From a virus, in IMG/VR virus record IMGVR_UViG_3300025647_000179, positions 1-30,153 of that record: a stretch of DNA of 30,153 nt. One strand, 5' to 3'. Positions 27,580-30,153 of this stretch are shown here, one piece after another. The stretch's first letter is position 1; every line of letters starts with the position of its first letter. The translations under genes and the position numbers were made by a program. The notes below the pieces were generated by a model that did no database searches, was not told the DNA's origin, and was given only the letters and a program-made list of their open reading frames with translations.

Positions 27580-27708
27580 ATGCCATTAAAAAAAGGGAAA
27601 TCGCAAAAAGTAATTAGTTCTAATATTAGAACAGAGATGAAGAGTGGTAAACCACAGAAACAGGCAATAGCAATTGCTTTATCAAAAGCTGGTAAAAAGA
27701 AGAAATAA
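27580..27708 (+). CDS. Small basic protein, DUF6496-like (42 aa)
   Basis: [20 protein letters not shown] then [20 protein letters not shown]. The core 'I-x-x-E-(M/F)[17 protein letters not shown]' is the signature of the DUF6496 type of small proteins found in many phages. Function unknown; the strongly basic nature suggests nucleic-acid binding. Its stop overlaps the next start as TAATG. Confidence 0.7.
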   Translation: MPLKKGKSQKVISSNIRTEMKSGKPQKQAIAIALSKAGKKKK

Positions 27709-27983
27709 TGGCGTTAGGAAAAACAGCACGTTACTATAGAGATAATCCAGACGCAAGAAAAAAGCGTTTAGAATATCAATCTGAATATAATAAAAAACCA
27801 AGGGAGTTAGCCAAACGAGCTGAGTTAAACAAAGAAAATAGACGTAGAGGAACTTATGCTGATCATGATGGAAATGACTTATCACATACTAAAAAAGGAT
27901 ATGTTATGAAGAAAGCATCTGTAAATAGAGGTGATACTAACGATATGCCAGGAGACAAAAGGTCTAGAGGTAAAAAAAAGTAA
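27708..27983 (+). CDS. Basic phage protein (91 aa), possible virion-associated
   Basis: [20 protein letters not shown] then LEYQSEYNKKPRELAKRAEL, NRGDTNDMPGDKRSRGKKK. The pattern 'GKTAxYYRxNPxxRxKKxxYxxxYxKxPxxxxxRxELNxxRR' recurs in tailed phages, including cyanophages, where it lies among structural genes. Strongly positive (over a quarter Lys+Arg). The DHDGNDLSHTKKG segment has a vague HNH flavour but lacks a second histidine motif. Function unknown. Confidence 0.65.
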   Translation: MALGKTARYYRDNPDARKKRLEYQSEYNKKPRELAKRAELNKENRRRGTYADHDGNDLSHTKKGYVMKKASVNRGDTNDMPGDKRSRGKKK

Positions 27984-27987
27984 ATAT

Positions 27988-28134
27988 ATGTTATTAGGAG
28001 ACAGAATAGAGCAAATAACTAAAGCTACAGGAATTAAAAAAATTGTAAGTACAATCACAAAAGATTGTGGATGTGCTGATAAAAAAGCAAAATTAAACAA
28101 TCCAGATTTATTAATAAACAAAATATTAAAATAA
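27988..28134 (+). CDS. Small phage protein with CGC motif (48 aa)
   Basis: Start ATG at 27988 (MLLGDRIEQITKATGIKKIV) follows the previous stop by four bases and removes an upstream in-frame ATG inside the 91-aa gene. The motif KDCGCADKKAKLN at residues 25-37 recalls small Bacteroidetes phage proteins ending in 'DCGCxxRKxxLN'. It overlaps the next gene by one base. Function unknown. Confidence 0.65.
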   Translation: MLLGDRIEQITKATGIKKIVSTITKDCGCADKKAKLNNPDLLINKILK

Positions 28135-28340
28135 TGTTACAACCACCTATCAAAAAAACAAAGAGACCAGACACTCCATTAGCTACTAGCCCAACACCAA
28201 AGAATGTAGTAAAAGCTAAGGCTATTGTAAAAACAAAACCTGTAAAAAACAATGGCGGATACGCAGAAGGTGTTGTTATTTCTAAAAAAGATGAGCTTGC
28301 TCACCCAGAGGATTTTAAATATTTAAAAAGAAAAAAATAA
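28134..28340 (+). CDS. Small proline/lysine-rich protein (68 aa)
   Basis: MLQPPIKKTKRPDTPLATSP then NVVKAKAIVKTKPVKNNGGY and AHPEDFKYLKRKK. Low-complexity, probably disordered linker-like protein in the structural operon. Overlaps both neighbours by one base. Confidence 0.55.
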   Translation: MLQPPIKKTKRPDTPLATSPTPKNVVKAKAIVKTKPVKNNGGYAEGVVISKKDELAHPEDFKYLKRKK

Positions 28341-28597
28341 TGGCATCACAAAAATTACAAGCAGAAAGAGCTGCTTTAGTAACACCTTCAGACACAGTAA
28401 GTATTCCATCTATTAGTGGTGGAGTAAATAACGGTTGTGTATTATATGTTGGAACTGGAGGAGACGTAGCTGTTACTACTGTAGGCGGAGATAGCATAGT
28501 ATTTTCTAATGTTCAAGACGGTTCATTTATTCCAGTTCAAGTATTAAGAGTACTTGAGACGGGAACTAATGCGTCTAACATTATAGCACTTTGGTAA
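28340..28597 (+). CDS. Phage structural protein, spike-base/decoration-like (85 aa)
   Basis: MASQKLQAERAALVTPSDTV then CVLYVGTGGDVAVTTVGGDS and FIPVQVLRVLETGTNASNII, ending ALW. The scaffold 'PSDT..IP ... LYVGTGGDVxVTTxGGDxVxFxxVxxGxFxPVQVxRVxxTGTxAxxIxALW' is shared by a widespread class of small phage virion proteins placed next to tail genes. A single beta-sandwich is likely. It is the clearest sign that this operon is the late structural module. Confidence 0.75.
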   Translation: MASQKLQAERAALVTPSDTVSIPSISGGVNNGCVLYVGTGGDVAVTTVGGDSIVFSNVQDGSFIPVQVLRVLETGTNASNIIALW

Positions 28598-28598
28598 T

Positions 28599-28760
28599 AT
28601 GTTTATAGCTATAGCAAATGCGATAGGTCTAGGAAGGTCTGGTTCATATATAACTAAGTTAATTAATACTTTTAAAACAAGAGTAGCTAATGACGGTGGA
28701 ATATTCGAAGCGGAAGCTTGCCTATTAACTACATTAACAAATCTAAAAAATATAAAATGA
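28599..28760 (+). CDS. Small protein (53 aa) preceding the tail fibre
   Basis: MFIAIANAIGLGRSGSYITK then LINTFKTRVANDGGIFEAEA and CLLTTLTNLKNIK. The GGxFEAExCLLxxLxxL end is seen in small phage proteins near tail fibre genes. It overlaps the next gene by four bases (ATGA). Confidence 0.65.
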   Translation: MFIAIANAIGLGRSGSYITKLINTFKTRVANDGGIFEAEACLLTTLTNLKNIK

Positions 28761-30153
28761 GTTTATTAGAACAAGCAAGTTTAATTGTAACACCAAACGC
28801 CTATAAAGAGAATGTACTTTATTCGGTTGTTCCGAATGATAGAAGTGGCGATTTAGATGTAGTTCGTGCAACTACTGCAACGAGAGTAAATGCTGATGGA
28901 CTAATTGAAGTAGTGCCAAAGAATTTAGCAAGTTATTCAGAGCAGTTTGATAATGCGATTTGGTCAAAGTCAAATACTACTGTTACGACTAACTCAATTA
29001 CTGCTCCAAATGGGACATTAACTGCTGATACAATAACAGAGAGTACTGCAAATGCAATTCATTTTATTGCACAATCAGTTACTTCTTATACTTCGGGTAT
29101 TATTATTACGGTTTCTTTTTACGCAAAACCAAATGGAAGAACATCTGTGGCTATTATGGAGGGAAATAATATTGGAGGAAATTCAAAAGTTGTTTTTAAT
29201 TTAGCAAACGGAACAGTAACTAGTAAAGGAAGTTTAGCAATTACTGCTACAATTTTAAAAGATGATGCGACAAATTGGTGCTATTGCACAATGAGTTTTG
29301 TGTCTATAAGTACGAACAGTTTTTATCCAATGATATGGCCAACTTATTTAGACCAAGACTCCTATGTAGGAGATGGAGTAAGTGGCTTCTATTTATGGGG
29401 TTTTCAAGCTACTCAAAGTTCAATTCCAAAAGATTATTTTCCTACAACAGACAGATTAAACATTCCACGTTTAGACTATTCGGGAGGTGGATGTCCGAGT
29501 ATATTAGTTGAACCGCAGAGAACGAATGAATTTTTTAGAAGTGAGGAGTTTGATAATGCTTTTTGGCCAAAATCAGGAGTTACAATTATTGCAAACGACA
29601 CTATTTCTCCTGATGGTAATTTAACTGCTGATAGAGTTACAATAGTAGATGTTGGACAGGGAACAATAGCGAAATCATATTCAAGAACAAATTATACTTT
29701 ATCTGTTTTTGCAAAAAAAGGTAATTCAAATTTAATATCAATTTCTCTTTTGGGTTCAAATCATAGAGCTGATTTTAATTTAGATTTAGGAACAATTATA
29801 TATTCATCAGGAACAGGTGTATCGCCTAAAATTGAAGATTATGGCAATGGATGGTTTAGATGTATATTAGAGAATGTTCCAAGCATTACACAATTAAGAA
29901 TATACGCTGGAGGTATTGGAACGGCAGCAGTAAATGATTATATTTACCTTTGGGGAGCTCAAATCGAAGCAGGTGCAAACGCCACTTCATACATCCAAAC
30001 TGTTGCAAGTACTGTAACAAGAAACTCTGATGTTATATTTAATGATAATTTTGTGGTTGCCAATAATTCAAACTTTGCAGTAAGTGGTGAATTTTTTCTT
30101 TTAGAAGATAGAAATGAACTTTATGGTCGCAGTGGGGCTATTATTTTAAGGTT
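28757..30153 (+). CDS. Tail fibre / receptor-binding protein, 3' partial (first 465 aa)
   Basis: Start ATG at 28757 overlaps the upstream stop; the frame remains open to the end of the window. The N-terminus MSLLEQASLIVTPNAYKENV ... LYSVVPNDRSGDLDVVRATT is a collar-like anchor seen in flavobacterial phage tail proteins. Two homologous modules follow, each opening with SEQFDNAIWSKS or SEEFDNAFWPKSG and leading through a TADxIT segment and a beta-sandwich (carbohydrate-binding or lectin-like). Between them NIPRLDYSGGGCPSILVEPQ RTN links the modules. Repeated beta-sandwich modules fit host-surface glycan recognition. Confidence 0.75.
   Translation, partial: MSLLEQASLIVTPNAYKENVLYSVVPNDRSGDLDVVRATTATRVNADGLIEVVPKNLASYSEQFDNAIWSKSNTTVTTNSITAPNGTLTADTITESTANAIHFIAQSVTSYTSGIIITVSFYAKPNGRTSVAIMEGNNIGGNSKVVFNLANGTVTSKGSLAITATILKDDATNWCYCTMSFVSISTNSFYPMIWPTYLDQDSYVGDGVSGFYLWGFQATQSSIPKDYFPTTDRLNIPRLDYSGGGCPSILVEPQRTNEFFRSEEFDNAFWPKSGVTIIANDTISPDGNLTADRVTIVDVGQGTIAKSYSRTNYTLSVFAKKGNSNLISISLLGSNHRADFNLDLGTIIYSSGTGVSPKIEDYGNGWFRCILENVPSITQLRIYAGGIGTAAVNDYIYLWGAQIEAGANATSYIQTVASTVTRNSDVIFNDNFVVANNSNFAVSGEFFLLEDRNELYGRSGAIILR

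Noticed and set aside
29275-29511. Plus-strand ORF of 78 codons within the tail fibre gene
   Set aside because: Off-frame shadow; the main frame is open through the region and carries the repeated modules.
1-30153. tRNA or rRNA genes
   Set aside because: No cloverleaf with a GTTCRA-type T arm and acceptor pairing was seen on reading; a covariance search was not possible here.

Overview
The window looks like part of a tailed bacteriophage genome (Caudoviricetes) infecting a member of the Bacteroidetes, probably Flavobacteriia. Four things point there. The DNA is strongly AT-rich. Promoters carry the Bacteroidetes -7 box TAnnTTTG instead of E. coli-type boxes. The primase has a BT4734/VirE-type N-terminus and the ssDNA-binding protein is of the DUF3127 type, both typical of this phylum. 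Genes are small and tightly packed, with many ATGA overlaps. The host assignment is inference; no hallmark capsid, portal or terminase gene lies in the window.

Layout. (1) 1-2748, plus strand: the C-terminal 915 residues of a very large, probable internal virion/ejection protein, closing a late module. (2) 2756-22930, minus strand: about 20 kb of early/middle genes read leftward from at least two related promoters (near 22975 and 21692). In order of transcription they comprise many small unknown proteins, a lipoprotein, a recombination and replication block (172-aa protein, PDDEXK exonuclease, DUF3127 SSB-like protein, primase/SF3-type ATPase, SF2 helicase, VRR-NUC nuclease), a metallophosphoesterase and a GIY-YIG homing endonuclease. 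(3) 22931-23764: a non-coding region with 11-bp iterons, a duplicated palindrome and an AT-rich core, the best candidate for a replication origin. (4) 23765-26877, plus strand: two small ORFs, an HNH endonuclease behind a pseudoknot-like leader, and a complete GroEL/GroES chaperonin pair. (5) 26848-27414, minus strand: a probable winged-helix protein. (6) 27460-30153, plus strand: a run of very small basic or structural proteins ending in a tail fibre/receptor-binding protein cut by the window edge. If the map is circular or permuted, region 6 would lead back to region 1.

The most unusual feature is inside the replication block. Between the SSB-like gene and the exonuclease, and again between the exonuclease and the 172-aa gene, sit two strings of small unrelated ORFs. 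Each ORF is bracketed by matched inverted core sequences (for example GTTAGGGTGC/GCACCCTAAC) and the ORFs are separated by 60-133-nt imperfect palindromes ending in GTTRRRY-like and RYYYAAC-like cores. Stop codons of three of these genes lie inside the core. This is the architecture of integron gene cassettes with attC sites, here with no integrase in view. Each string begins next to a 35-bp sequence present twice (32/35 identical), which could be the insertion point or a shared leader. The cassette genes lie in the same direction as the operon and could be expressed by read-through.

Annotation limits: all functions come from motifs read by eye. Many small genes are simply unrecognised, and about a dozen ORFs below 60 codons were added here on the basis of overlap, position and amino-acid composition.
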